From NCBI RefSeq assembly GCF_014196765.1, contig NZ_JACIEE010000012.1:62001-126000 (forward strand): a stretch of 64,000 nt of DNA, in the 5' to 3' direction. Source of the DNA: Mycoplana azooxidifex. Its GTDB lineage: Bacteria; Pseudomonadota; Alphaproteobacteria; Rhizobiales; Rhizobiaceae. Both the position numbers and the translations under genes were made by a program. The notes below the pieces were generated by a model that saw only the letters and a list, made by a program, of their open reading frames with translations, searched no databases and was not told the origin of the DNA. This document shows positions 44,678-54,908 of the stretch, piece after piece. Each line of letters opens with the position of its first letter. The first letter of the stretch is position 1.

Positions 44678-45583
44678 ATGGAGCACGCTAACCTGAAGGA
44701 ACTTGAAGCGGTCATCGCTATTGCACGACGCGGAACGTTCCGCTCAGCGGCCATCGGTCTGGGCATGTCGACGACCGCGCTGAGCTACACGATAGGTAGG
44801 CTTGAGGCGGGGCTCGGCGTGCGATTGTTCAACCGCACCACGCGCAGCGTCTCGTTGACGGACGCGGGCAGGCTCTTTGTGCAGCAGGTAGCGCCTTCGC
44901 TCCAGGATCTCTATGCCGCTCTGGATTCGGTGCGCTCGCATCGCGAGACGCCTTCCGGAACGATACGGATCAACGCGGCGCCCTTTGCGGCGCGCGCCAT
45001 CATCTCACCGCTCGTGCTTGAGTTCCTGCGCCGCTATCCCGACATGAATGTCGACGTCGTCACTGAAGGAAAAATGGTCGATATCGTCAAGGACGGGTTC
45101 GATCTGGGCGTGAGGGTTGCGGGCCTCGTTCCCAGCGACATGATCGCCGTTTCGCTCGGCCGGCCCCAGCGCCACGCTGTGGTTGGGTCGCCTGCGTACT
45201 TCGAGCGACATGGCAAGCCCATGGTTCCTCCGGACCTTCTCCAACATAAATGTATTCGCGTTCGCCTGCCTGACGGGCCGCTGTTTCGCTGGCGTTTCGA
45301 AAAGGATGGGGAGCAGGTGCAGATCGATGTGCGCGGCCCGATCACGCTGGACGAGGCGAGCCTTGTGAGGACCGCACTCCTCGAAAACACTGGTGTTGGC
45401 TACATCTTCGAACGGGACGTTTTTCCGGACATAGAAGCAGGCCATCTCGTCCGTGTTCTGGCGGACTGGACGCCTCCCTACCCTGGACTTTGCCTTTACT
45501 ATCCTGGGCGTCGCAATCTTTCGGCTGGCGTCAGAGCGTTTCTCGATCTGGCTCGGGAGCTGGCGCGGCGAACAACAGCGTGA
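44678..45583 (+). CDS. LysR-family transcriptional regulator, 301 aa
   Basis: An N-terminal HTH ([20 protein letters not shown] and [20 protein letters not shown]) is followed by the substrate-binding fold ([20 protein letters not shown]). Divergent from the SnoaL-like/SDR pair, with less than 100 bases between the start codons, which is the normal position for a regulator of that pair. ATG at 44678 chosen ([12 protein letters not shown]). Confidence 0.9.
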   Translation: MEHANLKELEAVIAIARRGTFRSAAIGLGMSTTALSYTIGRLEAGLGVRLFNRTTRSVSLTDAGRLFVQQVAPSLQDLYAALDSVRSHRETPSGTIRINAAPFAARAIISPLVLEFLRRYPDMNVDVVTEGKMVDIVKDGFDLGVRVAGLVPSDMIAVSLGRPQRHAVVGSPAYFERHGKPMVPPDLLQHKCIRVRLPDGPLFRWRFEKDGEQVQIDVRGPITLDEASLVRTALLENTGVGYIFERDVFPDIEAGHLVRVLADWTPPYPGLCLYYPGRRNLSAGVRAFLDLARELARRTTA

Positions 45584-45900
45584 CATCAACCGAGACGTGA
45601 TGTCTCAAGCCATCGCCTCGCTCTTGAAGGGATTCGAACCGTGCTTACCAAGCAAACTTTTCCCGGCTTGCTGGCAAGGCCGGTTCCCTTGGATACACTC
45701 ACGCCATCGCTCTAGCACGTAGCCAGCACATACCATGAACAAAAGCGGTTAGAGGCGTAAGGCCAATTTATGGAACTGAGAGAGGTGATGGTAAAGACGC
45801 GCTGCCGGCCGCCACTACGCAGATGTGGAGCGAGATCGCTCAGCTTGCGCTCGCCTGTCCGCGGGGACGTCTAGTCGCACTCAACTGGCCGAGATTAGCT
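45584..45900. other. non-coding stretch between LysR and dehydrogenase genes
   Basis: No supported gene. A piece near 45795-45890 (ALPAATTQMWSEIAQLALAC) could be the tail of a decayed coding sequence, but it has no start and is too short to assign. Confidence 0.4.
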
Positions 45901-46959
45901 TTACAGTGCCACCCACCTGCATACGGCCTCGCCGGCAGCCGCTGTACCAAGCTTTCCTCCTATGTCTTGAGTGGCTTCACCCCGACGAACCGCCTCACTG
46001 ACGGCTTTTTCGATTGCAGATGAGGCGTCAACGTAGGCCTGCTCATTTTTCCGGTGCCCATACCAGGCGAGTAGTTGTGCTGTGGACAAGATCAACGAGA
46101 TCGGATTGGCGATGTCCTTGCCTGCTATATCCGGTGCCGAGCCGTGCGATGCCTGTGCCATCGCATAGTGGGCGCCGGCATTGATAGAGCCGCCCAGGCC
46201 AAGGCTCCCCGAAAGTTCGGCCGTCAGGTCTGACAGGATGTCGCCATACATGTTGGTCGTGACAATGACATCGAAGCGTGCCGGCGCACGCACGACATGG
46301 GCCATCATGGCGTCGACGAGGAAATCCTCCGTCAGAATGTCCGGATATGATTTCGCCATGTCGCGGCAGATGTCGAGAAACATACCGTCGGTCGTCTTGA
46401 GCACATTCGCCTTGTGCACGAAGGTCACCTTGCCGCGACGGGCCGAGGCGAGCTCGAATGCTGTCTTCGCAATGCGCTCACAGCAGAGCCGCGTAATGCG
46501 GCGGATGGCGATCGCCACGTCTGCGGTGACAAGAATCTCGCCATTGCCACTTTCCATGTTGCGATCCGTATAGAAGCCCTCCGTGTTTTCGCGCACGACG
46601 ACGAGGTCGAACGGGCCGACCCTGTCGGGAACGCCTTCATAGGTGCGCGAAGGACGGATGTTGGCGAAGAGATCGAGGCGCTTGCGGAAGAACATGGACG
46701 GGTTGATCTCGCCGCGGGACTCGTCCTTGAAATCGAAGGTCGCCGCCGGCCCGAGGATGAGGCCGTCGGCCTCCCGCACCTTGTCCAGCACATCCTCGGT
46801 GATCGTCGCGCCGTGACGGGCAAGGCTCACATGTCCCATCAATTCTTCTTCGATCACAAGCGACAGGCCGAACCGCTCCGCCGCGGTATCCAGTACCCTA
46901 CGTGTCGCCGCGCTGATTTCCGGGCCGATACCGTCTCCAGGCAGAAGGACGAGCTTCAT
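45901..46959 (-). CDS. isocitrate/isopropylmalate/tartrate dehydrogenase-family protein, 352 aa
   Basis: A beta-decarboxylating dehydrogenase fold. LPGDGIGPEI opens the chain, VVVRENTEGFYTDRN holds substrate-binding Arg/Asn residues, and VIVTTNMYGDILSDLTAELSGSLGLGGS is the metal and signature region. GSAPDIAGKDIANPISLILS completes the active site. It oxidises and may decarboxylate a malate- or tartrate-like acid using NAD. The nearby Tct transporter, aldehyde dehydrogenase and ThDP enzyme suggest tartrate or a related hydroxy-dicarboxylate. Divergent from the GntR gene. Confidence 0.85.
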   Translation of the reverse strand: MKLVLLPGDGIGPEISAATRRVLDTAAERFGLSLVIEEELMGHVSLARHGATITEDVLDKVREADGLILGPAATFDFKDESRGEINPSMFFRKRLDLFANIRPSRTYEGVPDRVGPFDLVVVRENTEGFYTDRNMESGNGEILVTADVAIAIRRITRLCCERIAKTAFELASARRGKVTFVHKANVLKTTDGMFLDICRDMAKSYPDILTEDFLVDAMMAHVVRAPARFDVIVTTNMYGDILSDLTAELSGSLGLGGSINAGAHYAMAQASHGSAPDIAGKDIANPISLILSTAQLLAWYGHRKNEQAYVDASSAIEKAVSEAVRRGEATQDIGGKLGTAAAGEAVCRWVAL

Positions 46960-46978
46960 TGATTTCTCCAAGAACATT

Positions 46979-46996
46979 AGTGTACATGCGCATACG
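46979..46996. promoter_or_regulatory. candidate GntR operator (TGTAC-N6-ATACG)
   Basis: The motif lies between the dehydrogenase and GntR genes. A similar TGTAC-N8-ATACG occurs at 53982-53999 upstream of the ThDP enzyme gene, which suggests shared control by the GntR protein. Confidence 0.35.
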
Positions 46997-47056
46997 CGCG
47001 GATAGAATGGATTCGTCTGGGATGGCGGGCCACGGCGACGGACGGTGGAAAGAACG

Positions 47057-47725
47057 ATGAAAAACGAAACCTCTCACCGCGAAGGAAGCCGAGATCTCGG
47101 CTGGGCGGCCTATCTCAAGCTCAAGGAAGCGATCGAAGACGGGCAGATTACACCCGGCACCCGTGTGACTGAGGTGGAACTGAGCGACCGGCTCAAAATG
47201 TCGCGCACGCCGGTACGCGAGGCGATCTACCGCCTCGAAGTCGAGGGCCTGCTCAGCCACGAGCCGCGGCGCGGCCTCGTCGTCACTCAGCCCGACCATC
47301 AGATGGTCGTGGAACTCTACACGATGCGCGAGGCGTTGGAGGGCACGGCGGCGCGCCTTGCCGCCCAGCATGCGACCGAGGCCGAACTCGCTACGCTCGC
47401 CGAGATCAACCAGCAGGAGCCGGGCCTCCACGACCAGCCGCGCATGCTCTCGCGTCTCAACCGTCGCTTTCATGCGCTGATTTCGATGTCGGCGCACAAC
47501 CGCTACCTGTTGAAGAGCCTTGAGAACATGGCCTCGACGACCGCCCTGCTGCCGACGATGCTCAATCTCGAGGGACGCCCGGAACAGGCCTATACCGAGC
47601 ACAAGGCGATCCTGGATGCCATCGTCAGCCGCAAGGCGGATGCCGCCGAGGAGGCAGCGCGCGCACACATCCGTTCGGCCGGCCGCTGGCGAATAGAACT
47701 GATCTCGAGAAGCTATCAAGAGTGA
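47057..47725 (+). CDS. GntR-family (FCD) transcriptional regulator, 222 aa
   Basis: A winged helix (ITPGTRVTEVELSDRLKMSR and TPVREAIYRLEVEGLL) followed by an FCD domain (MREALEGTAARLAAQHATEA, FHALISMSAHNRYL, EHKAILDAIVSRKADAAEEA). ATG at 47057 follows GGAAAG. Its 3-prime end overlaps that of tctA by ten bases in convergent orientation. Probably represses the carboxylate module on either side. Confidence 0.88.
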   Translation: MKNETSHREGSRDLGWAAYLKLKEAIEDGQITPGTRVTEVELSDRLKMSRTPVREAIYRLEVEGLLSHEPRRGLVVTQPDHQMVVELYTMREALEGTAARLAAQHATEAELATLAEINQQEPGLHDQPRMLSRLNRRFHALISMSAHNRYLLKSLENMASTTALLPTMLNLEGRPEQAYTEHKAILDAIVSRKADAAEEAARAHIRSAGRWRIELISRSYQE

Positions 47726-49233
47726 CGCTCCGTGATTGCGCTCTCCCGCTCTTCGCGGACCTCACGATAGAGCCGGAGCACCGACATGCCGATGACGGCA
47801 ACGGCGGCGAGGGTAAAGACCAGCGAGATCGGCCGGGTGACGAAGACCGTGGCATCGCCCTGGGCGATATTGAGAGACTGGCCGATGGCACTCTCGATCG
47901 GCTTGCCGAGTATGAAGGCCAGAATGGCCGGCGCGAGCGGATAGTTGAGCCATTTCAGCCCGGCACCGATGAGCGTGAAGGTTGCGAGCGCCAGGATGTC
48001 GAAGGGATTGTTCTGGACGGTGTAGACACCGATCAGCGACACGACGACGATGATGGCGCCGATCAGGTTACCGGGCAGCCGGAGGATGGCCACCCACATG
48101 CCGATCAGCGGCAGGCTGAGCGCGAGCAGGATGCCGTTGCCCACGACCATGCTGGCGATGAGGCCCCAGGCGACGTCGGGGTGATCGCGGAACATTAGCG
48201 GGCCGGGCGTCACCCCCTGGATCATCAGCGCACCGAACAGAATCGACAGCGCCGCCGAACCGGGGATGCCGAGCGTCATGAGCGGCAGGAAGCTGGCATT
48301 GGCGAAGGCGTTGTTGGCGGTCTCCGGACCGGCGACGCCCTCGATCGCGCCCTTGCCGAACTCCTCCGGATGACGGGTTACACGGCGCTCAACGGCATAT
48401 GAGAAAAAGGTGCTGACGGCTGATGCCATGCCCGGAAGGACGCCGAGCATCATGCCGATGCCGGTGCCGCGTGCGATCGCACCGATGCTGCGCTTCATGT
48501 CGCTCGCTGTCGGCAGAAGGCGCGTGATGCGTGCCGCGGCATTGCCGGTCTCGAACGGCTTGAAGACGCTGAGCAGAACATCGGAAAGGCCGTAGAAGCC
48601 CATGATGATGGCCAGGATCGGGATACCGTCGAGCAGGTTCACATTGCCGAAGGTCAGGCGGGTTACACCAAGCGCCGGGTCGGTGCCGATTTGCGACAGC
48701 ATCAGGCCGAACACTACCATGATCAGGCCCTTGACGATCGAGCTGCCGAGCAGGCCCGCGGCAAGCGTCAGGCCGAGGATCATTAGCGTCGCATATTCCG
48801 GCGGGCCGAGCTGGAGCGCGAGACGGCTGATCGGCAGCGCCAGGACGGCGAGCATGACCGTTGCCACCGTTCCGCCGACGAAGGACCCGATCGCCGAGAT
48901 CGACAGGGCGGCGCCGGCCCGGCCCTGCCGCGCCATGGGATAGCCCTCGAAGGTGGTGACGATCGATTCGGATTCGCCCGGCACGTTCATCAGGACGCTG
49001 GTGATCGTCCCGCCATAGGCTGCGCCGTAGAAGATGCTGGCGAGCATGATGATCGCGCCAGCGGGATCGAGATGGTAGGTGATCGGGATCAGCAGCGCCA
49101 TTCCGGCGCTCTGGCCGACGCCCGGAAGAACGCCGACCAGCATTCCCGTAAGGCAGCCGATCAGGGCGAAGAGCAAGTTTTGCCAGGTGAAGACGACGTC
49201 GAACCCGTGCAGCAGACCGAACAGTCCTTCCAT
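47716..49233 (-). CDS. tctA: tripartite tricarboxylate transporter large membrane subunit, 505 aa
   Basis: A TctA-family permease of normal length with about a dozen membrane segments. Typical blocks include [60 protein letters not shown] and [12 protein letters not shown]. Last gene of the operon ThDP enzyme-ALDH-tctC-tctB-tctA. It imports a carboxylate with TctB and the periplasmic TctC. Confidence 0.92.
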   Translation of the reverse strand: MEGLFGLLHGFDVVFTWQNLLFALIGCLTGMLVGVLPGVGQSAGMALLIPITYHLDPAGAIIMLASIFYGAAYGGTITSVLMNVPGESESIVTTFEGYPMARQGRAGAALSISAIGSFVGGTVATVMLAVLALPISRLALQLGPPEYATLMILGLTLAAGLLGSSIVKGLIMVVFGLMLSQIGTDPALGVTRLTFGNVNLLDGIPILAIIMGFYGLSDVLLSVFKPFETGNAAARITRLLPTASDMKRSIGAIARGTGIGMMLGVLPGMASAVSTFFSYAVERRVTRHPEEFGKGAIEGVAGPETANNAFANASFLPLMTLGIPGSAALSILFGALMIQGVTPGPLMFRDHPDVAWGLIASMVVGNGILLALSLPLIGMWVAILRLPGNLIGAIIVVVSLIGVYTVQNNPFDILALATFTLIGAGLKWLNYPLAPAILAFILGKPIESAIGQSLNIAQGDATVFVTRPISLVFTLAAVAVIGMSVLRLYREVREERESAITERHS

Positions 49234-49243
49234 CGTGGACCTC

Positions 49244-49768
49244 CTACAGACCGAAGACCGCGAGCGGCTCGAATGCGGCGCGGGGCAGGTTGACGCCGAG
49301 CATTATACCGAACACCAGCCAGGCGACGACGACGGCGATGACGGCCTCGACCATGCTTCGACGCAACGGACGACCGAGCAGGACGAGCGACATGAAGGTG
49401 AGGACGACTGTCGAAACGAGAAAGCCCGCGGGTTCGAGCAGAAGACCGTAGGCGAAGATCGTCGTCGTCAGAGCGGCGAAGCGGATCATGCCGCTGCGCG
49501 TTGCAACGAATTGATCGTCGCTTTCATCGGCATTCAGCAGGGCGGCGGGATGCTCCGGCGTCGGCCTTGCAAGAACGGTGCGCCGGTGCGTCATCAGGAG
49601 CCCAATCGCCTGCAGCACCGCCAGACCCAGCATCGTGAAGGCCAGCACCTTGATGAAGAGACCGGGCCCCGGCCCAAAGCGTGTCATCACCTGCAGGTCC
49701 GCGCTGGCGACGAGCGCGCCCGCGGAAACCGCAAACCAGGCGATGCAACCGACCCATTCCTTGGACAT
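49244..49768 (-). CDS. tctB: tripartite tricarboxylate transporter small membrane subunit, 174 aa
   Basis: TctB-type protein with four predicted membrane segments (IAWFAVSAGALVASADL, FIKVLAFTMLGLAVLQAIGL, FAALTTTIFAYGLLLEPAGF, VEAVIAVVVAWLVFGIML). Placed between tctC and tctA as in other Tct systems. ATG at 49768; the longer upstream frame is Arg/Ser-rich and not credible. Confidence 0.88.
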   Translation of the reverse strand: MSKEWVGCIAWFAVSAGALVASADLQVMTRFGPGPGLFIKVLAFTMLGLAVLQAIGLLMTHRRTVLARPTPEHPAALLNADESDDQFVATRSGMIRFAALTTTIFAYGLLLEPAGFLVSTVVLTFMSLVLLGRPLRRSMVEAVIAVVVAWLVFGIMLGVNLPRAAFEPLAVFGL

Positions 49769-49787
49769 GGCACTTCCTATCGGGTGG

Positions 49788-49813
49788 GGCCGGCGGAGGT
49801 CCGTCCGCCGGCC
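49788..49813 (-). terminator. GC hairpin between tctC and tctB
   Basis: GGCCGGCGGA, six-base loop, TCCGCCGGCC: a perfect 10-bp stem directly after the binding-protein gene, in the same position as the hairpin at 16070. Probably protects the tctC mRNA or lowers expression of the membrane subunits. Confidence 0.5.
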
Positions 49814-49820
49814 GTGTCGA

Positions 49821-50807
49821 TCACTTCGGGGCGGACAGCTCGCGGAACTTTTCCACCTGCGGGCGGAAGGCCTCGTCGAGGCCCTTCCACAGCGCCGTCG
49901 CATCGGCCGAGTTCATGTAGCGGATCTGCACAGCGCGTTCTGAGGCGACCTTGCGGTATTCCGGATCGGAGGTGATTTCCTCGATCGCAGCCTCCAGCAT
50001 GGAGACGACCTCCGCCGGCAGGCCGGCAGGGCCGACCAGCACCCGGCTCGTCGACAGGGCGACGTCCACGCCCTGCTCCCTAGCCGTCGGGATGCCCTCG
50101 ATCTCCGGGCTGGGGGCATCGGCCAGCACGGCCAGGAAGCGAATGTCGCCGTTCTGCGCCGCCGGATGCAGTTCCGAGAACGTATCGCTGACGACCTGGA
50201 TATGGCCGCCGAGCAGCGAACTCATCAGCATGCCCGGCTCGCTGATGGCCGTCCAGTTGACGTTGATGCCGGCCGCCTCGTTGACCAGCATGAGGCCGAG
50301 ATGGCCGATGGCCAGCGCGCCGTTGCTGGCCGCGGTGATAGCGGTGTTCGACTTGGCGTCGCTGACGAGATCGCCGAGCGTCTTGTATGGGCTGTTCTTG
50401 GCCACGGCGAGAGCGACCGTGCCGTAGTCATGCATGGCGATGATGGTCAGGTCGTCGGGGGTGAAATTGCCGCCGCGATCGGGATCGAGATAGAGCATGT
50501 TTGATGCCGGGATCGGCACGAAGGCCAGCGTGTAGCCATCCGGGCTTGCCGGCACGACACGCGTCAGGGCCTGAAGGCCGCCGCCGCCCGGGTAGTTCTC
50601 GACGATGAAATTGCCGCCCAGCTTCTTTTCGAGCGCATCGGCCAGAAGCCGGCCCGCAATGTCGGTTCCGCCGCCGGCGCCGAAGCCGACCATGATCTTC
50701 ACCGTCTTGCGTTCACCCGGATAGACATCCTGCGCGAGCGCCGCCGATACCATCATGCCGGCTGCGACTACCGCCCCGATCAGGCCCTTGATTGCAAATG
50801 TGTTCAT
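49821..50807 (-). CDS. tctC: tripartite tricarboxylate transporter periplasmic binding protein, 328 aa
   Basis: Signal peptide (LIGAVVAAGMMVSAALAQDV) followed by the Bug/TctC fold: KIMVGFGAGGGTDIAGRLLA, NYPGGGGLQALTRV and FSELHPAAQNGDIRFLAV. ATG at 50807 follows GGAGGAGTGTTA. Binds the carboxylate ligand in the periplasm. The ligand is unknown; tartrate-like acids would match the dehydrogenase at 45901. Confidence 0.9.
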   Translation of the reverse strand: MNTFAIKGLIGAVVAAGMMVSAALAQDVYPGERKTVKIMVGFGAGGGTDIAGRLLADALEKKLGGNFIVENYPGGGGLQALTRVVPASPDGYTLAFVPIPASNMLYLDPDRGGNFTPDDLTIIAMHDYGTVALAVAKNSPYKTLGDLVSDAKSNTAITAASNGALAIGHLGLMLVNEAAGINVNWTAISEPGMLMSSLLGGHIQVVSDTFSELHPAAQNGDIRFLAVLADAPSPEIEGIPTAREQGVDVALSTSRVLVGPAGLPAEVVSMLEAAIEEITSDPEYRKVASERAVQIRYMNSADATALWKGLDEAFRPQVEKFRELSAPK

Positions 50808-50890
50808 TAACACTCCTCCTCCTCGCTGCGAGCAGGCGCTGCAGCACGCGCATGACGGGTCCCACCGGACCCAGCATTCATCTCCCGCGG

Positions 50891-52321
50891 CTAGAGCCGC
50901 ATCGTGACCAGACGTTCCTCAGTCATCTCCCGCACCGCGAATTTCGGCCCCTCCTGGCCAAAACCGCTCTGCTTCACACCGCCATAGGGCATGAGGTCGA
51001 TGCGACTGGAACTCGTCTCGTTGAAATGCAGGCCCCCGACGTCCAGCCCATCGATCGCCCGGCGGACGATGTCGAGCCTGTTGGTGAAGACGCCGGCGGC
51101 CAGCCCGAAGGGCGAGGCATTCGCGCGCGCGATCACCTCCTCGAAATCATCGAACGGCAGAACGCTGACGACCGGTCCGAAAATCTCCTCGCAAGTGACC
51201 CGCATGTCCGCCGCGACGCCCGTCAGCACGATGGGGCGCAGGCAGGCACCGCTCCTCTCGAGCGGTGTCAGCAGACGCGCGCCAGCACCCTCGGCCTCCT
51301 GCACCCAGCGTTCGACACGCTCTGCAGCGGCAAGGCTGACCAGCGGGCCGACCACGGTCGCGGCGTCCCGGGGATCACCGACAACCATGGCCTTTGCGCC
51401 AGCGATGAGACGCTCCAGCACCGTGTCCAGGATGCTGCTGTGGACGTGCAGGAGTTGGATGGAGCTGCAGACCTGACCGGCCTTGCGAAAGCTGGCCGAA
51501 ACGACCTTCGGCACGGCCGCGTTGAGGTCCGCGTCGGCGCAGAGCACCGTCGAAGCGATCGAACCAAGCTCCATCTGGGTACGCCTGAGCCCGGCCCTGC
51601 CCTGGATGGCGCGGCCGGCGGCCGTGCTGCCGGTAAAGGCGATGTAGCGGATGGCTTCCTCGGCGATCAGCAGTTCTGCCGTTTCGACGCCGCCATGCAA
51701 AATGGCGAGAAAGCCCTCCGGCACCCCAGCCTCGGCGAGGATCTCGATCAGCAGGGCCGCCGTCGCCGGCGTGTGCAGCGACGGCTTCAGCACGACCGGA
51801 TTGCCCGCCGCAAAGGCCGGCGCCACCTTATGTGTGACCGTGTTCAGCGGCGAATTAAAGGGGGTGATAGCGAGAACCGGGCCGACCGGAACGCGATGCG
51901 TGAAGCCGATGCGGCCCTGCCCCTGCGGAGAGCCGGACATCGGCACCATTTCGCCGGCAAGTTCGCGAGCTGCCATGGCCGAAAGCCGCAGCGTCTCCTG
52001 GCAGCGGTCGATTTCGCCGTCGGCGTCGCTGCACGGAAAGCCCGCCTCGATCGCCATGAGGGTGCGGAAATCCTCGCGCCGCTCGGCAACAAGCGGGATC
52101 GCGCGTTCGAGGATCTGGGCCCGCTCCGCCGGCGACGGCGCACCGGCTCGGTGGGCCGCGAGCGCGGCCGCCACGGCAACGCCGATCTCCTCCTTGCCGG
52201 CAATCGAGACGGTGCCGGCCGGCTCGAGCGTGTATTTGTCGAGAACGGCCTCGGTGCGTACCGACGTGCGCCAACCGCCCTTGAAGAAAAGCTCGGTGTG
52301 GATGTGGTCCGGATACTGCAT
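50891..52321 (-). CDS. aldehyde dehydrogenase, 476 aa
   Basis: NAD(P)-dependent ALDH. Catalytic Cys in KAGQVCSSIQ, general-base Glu in TQMELGSIAS, and cofactor segments VLAITPFNSPLNTVTHKVAP and FTGSTAAGRAIQ. Ends with the usual MPYGGVKQSGFGQEGPKFA. It follows the ThDP enzyme gene with one base between stop and start, so the decarboxylase probably supplies its aldehyde. Confidence 0.92.
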   Translation of the reverse strand: MQYPDHIHTELFFKGGWRTSVRTEAVLDKYTLEPAGTVSIAGKEEIGVAVAAALAAHRAGAPSPAERAQILERAIPLVAERREDFRTLMAIEAGFPCSDADGEIDRCQETLRLSAMAARELAGEMVPMSGSPQGQGRIGFTHRVPVGPVLAITPFNSPLNTVTHKVAPAFAAGNPVVLKPSLHTPATAALLIEILAEAGVPEGFLAILHGGVETAELLIAEEAIRYIAFTGSTAAGRAIQGRAGLRRTQMELGSIASTVLCADADLNAAVPKVVSASFRKAGQVCSSIQLLHVHSSILDTVLERLIAGAKAMVVGDPRDAATVVGPLVSLAAAERVERWVQEAEGAGARLLTPLERSGACLRPIVLTGVAADMRVTCEEIFGPVVSVLPFDDFEEVIARANASPFGLAAGVFTNRLDIVRRAIDGLDVGGLHFNETSSSRIDLMPYGGVKQSGFGQEGPKFAVREMTEERLVTMRL

Positions 52322-52322
52322 C

Positions 52323-53924
52323 TTAGAACTGCGCCAGGTACTGGGAGGGATCGATATGGGCGGCGATGACCAGGGGCGTGCTCGATGCGGGACCGCGTTG
52401 CATGACCTTTTCGAGTTCGGCGGCCGTATCGACCCGCACCGCATCGCAGGCCATCGATTTCGCCAGCATAACCACGTCGGTCTCCGGGATGGTCGTGCCA
52501 AAGCTCGGGAACTGGCGTGCATGCTGTTTCAGTTCGATGCGGTTCAGGCTGTTGTCGCAGAAGACGACGACGGTCAGGCCGAGTTTCAAGTGCGAGGCGG
52601 TACGCAGTTCGGCCTGCACCATCGCTAGGCCGCCGTCACCGGTGAAGCAGACCACGTTGCGCTCCGGCATGAGCATCTTGGCGACCATTGCCGCCGGCAG
52701 CGAATATCCCATCGAGGACAGGCCGTTGCTTGTCAGCATCGTCTTCGGTTGACGGCTGACCCAGCCCTGGCCGACGAGCAGCTTGTGCGAGCCCACATCG
52801 GAGGTGGCGATCGTGTCCGGCGTACTGGTCGCCAGCGCGATCTCGACGACATCTGTCGGGTTGAGCTTTCCCGGCACGCGACCGGCCAGGTAGAGCTCGC
52901 GCAGCGCCGCACGGTGGCGTTCGACTTCAGTCTCGCTCCAGCGTGGCCCCTCGACCTTCAGGGCACCGGCGATCGCCTCGACCACCGGCGCGATGCCACC
53001 GACTATCTCGATCTCGGACTTGTAGATCTGATCGGTGTTCGGCACGGAATCGATGTGCACGGTCGGCGTCGAGACGGTCCACGGCTTGATCAGTTCGACG
53101 GCATCGAAGCCGATGTTCAGAAGGAGGTCGGAGGACTTCAGGAAATCCCAGACGAAGGCGTTGCAGGCCATGTCGAGCGTGCCGGCGAAATACGGATGGG
53201 TCTCGTCGACGATGCCCTTCGACATCGGCGCGACGACGATTGGGCAGCCGAGGGTCTCGGCAAGGCGGGTGATGGCCGCGCCGGCATTGCCCCAGACGGC
53301 GGATACGCCGGCGAGGATGACCGGGCGGCGCGCAGCGGCGATGCGCGCAACCGGATCGGCGACGTCGCCATAGACTTGCAGGCCATGCGCCAGCGCCTTG
53401 AGCGGCGGCAGCTCGATGTCGGCATCGACGGCCGCAGCGCCGATGAAGTCGCCGGGCGTCGAGATGTGGACGGGGCCGGGCCGATCGGCCATCGCCGTGC
53501 GCAGGGCCTTGCGCATGATCGTCGAAACCGTCGCCGGCATGATGCTTGCCGTGTATTTGCTGATCGGCCCGAAGACCTTGTTGTGGTCGATCACCTGATG
53601 GGTGAAGTACGGCTCGCGCTTGCTCTCGATCTGGCCCGAGATGGCGACCATCGGCACGCGATCACACCAGGCGTTGGCGACGGCATTGACGAGATTTGAC
53701 GAGCCCGGACCGAGCGTCGACAGCGCAACCCCGGGCATGCCGGTGATCTGGCCGTAGGCCTGGGCCATCAGGCCAGATGTGCCCTCACGCGTCCCGAGCA
53801 CGAATTCCATGCCCTCCTGACGGCAGGCCTCCAGAAACGGCACGCTCGGATCGCCTGGATAGCCGAACACGTATCTTGTCCCAGCCGCCGCTAGATAGCG
53901 GACCATTACCTCGGCACAATTCAT
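52323..53924 (-). CDS. thiamine diphosphate-dependent enzyme (acetolactate synthase-like), 533 aa
   Basis: Three-domain ThDP enzyme. The N-terminal PYR domain has the activating Glu in VLGTREGTSG and LSTLGPGSSNLVNAVANAW. The C-terminal PP domain has the ThDP/Mg motif GDGGLAMVQ and CDNSLN. It lacks obvious FAD-specific features, so a 2-keto-acid decarboxylase or carboligase is more likely than true acetolactate synthase. First gene of the operon; ATG at 53924 follows GGGAGGCTTTTG. With the ALDH it could convert a keto acid to aldehyde and then acid. Confidence 0.85.
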   Translation of the reverse strand: MNCAEVMVRYLAAAGTRYVFGYPGDPSVPFLEACRQEGMEFVLGTREGTSGLMAQAYGQITGMPGVALSTLGPGSSNLVNAVANAWCDRVPMVAISGQIESKREPYFTHQVIDHNKVFGPISKYTASIMPATVSTIMRKALRTAMADRPGPVHISTPGDFIGAAAVDADIELPPLKALAHGLQVYGDVADPVARIAAARRPVILAGVSAVWGNAGAAITRLAETLGCPIVVAPMSKGIVDETHPYFAGTLDMACNAFVWDFLKSSDLLLNIGFDAVELIKPWTVSTPTVHIDSVPNTDQIYKSEIEIVGGIAPVVEAIAGALKVEGPRWSETEVERHRAALRELYLAGRVPGKLNPTDVVEIALATSTPDTIATSDVGSHKLLVGQGWVSRQPKTMLTSNGLSSMGYSLPAAMVAKMLMPERNVVCFTGDGGLAMVQAELRTASHLKLGLTVVVFCDNSLNRIELKQHARQFPSFGTTIPETDVVMLAKSMACDAVRVDTAAELEKVMQRGPASSTPLVIAAHIDPSQYLAQF

Positions 53925-53981
53925 CAAAAGCCTCCCTATGGCCGCCCGCCTCCAGACGCCAACCACTCCAATGAAGACGGA

Positions 53982-53999
53982 TGTACGCAAATGTATACG
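53982..53999. promoter_or_regulatory. candidate GntR operator (TGTAC-N8-ATACG)
   Basis: Includes the 6-bp palindrome GTATAC at 53993-53998, about 60 bases upstream of the ThDP enzyme ATG. Related to the motif at 46979. Confidence 0.35.
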
Positions 54000-54006
54000 A
54001 CATGTC

Positions 54007-54575
54007 AATGTGGTGAAATGCATAGTCGTGGGCCGGAACGTAATAGGCGCGGTTGCCGCCGATGCGGAAGTCGAGGCCGGCGGCCTTGATCAGCGCCTCG
54101 ACCCTCGGCTCGATCAGGCCGGGTGGGGGGCGGCAGTGCCTCGACAGCGACATCCTCGGGCAGGCCCTCACATTGCGCAGCATTGAACACGGTGAACCGT
54201 TTGAGGAACGGGATCGCCTGGGTCTCCTCGCCGGTCTCGCGGACGCGCTTCTTCTCGTCGTCGGGAATGAAGCGGTCGGCATAGACGACAGTGGTGCCGC
54301 GTTCGCCCTTCATCACATTGCCGCCGAGCGAAAGGGCCTGGCGAAACGTCAGCCAGCTCTGGCTGGGAAACCATGCTGGATCAATGCGCCCCAAAGGATC
54401 AGCAGCTGATGCCGGAATAGCCGCGCGCCGTGGCGGCGTTCTTGGGCATGGCGAGCGGCGCCTTGGCTGCAGCCGTTCCCCAGGGCTGGCCCCTGGCACG
54501 CGCCCTTCCTCCAGTTCGCCGATGATCCTGTTGGTGATGTCGTCGTAAAGGTTGGTGCGATCGGCGCCGGCTGCG
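54007..54575 (-). pseudogene. ArdC-like antirestriction protein gene, multiply frameshifted and truncated
   Basis: Pieces in different frames align in order to an ArdC N-terminal domain: TNLYDDITNRIIGELEEG, then AMPKNAATARGYSGI, then FPSQSWLTFRQALSLGGNVM, then FLKRFTVFNAAQCEGLP, then GLDFRIGGNRAYYVPAHDY. The metalloprotease C-terminus is missing and the frame runs into unrelated sequence at 54007. A small hydrophobic frame starting at 54668 (GRAW-like GAWVGAVVLIALAGAVIA) runs into it and may be another broken gene. ArdC genes ride on conjugative plasmids. Confidence 0.65.
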
Positions 54576-54908
54576 GGCGATGACGGCTCCGGCCAGCGCG
54601 ATCAGGACGACAGCACCAACCCATGCGCCATATAAAGCTTGCCCAAGGATAATCATCGCATTTCGCATGATCGTTCCTCAATCGATCGCGAGGAACTGGT
54701 GTTGGACTGAAAATTCCAACGAAACCTTAGGCTCTAACCTCTGCTTGCGGCTTATATTCCGCTCACAATCCAACGTGGCGAAAGCCTCCTTTAAGGCGGC
54801 AGATTTCACCCAATGTCGTAATTATGAGCGCGCAGAAACCATGACATGATCGCTTCACGGTGATCACGTTGCGTAAGTCGTACTTCCTCGAAACGAAGGA
54901 CAGCGACA

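Noticed and set aside
45640-45690. Sequence resembling a tRNA T-arm (GGATTCGAACC)
   Set aside because: No acceptor stem, D-arm or anticodon arm can be built around it.
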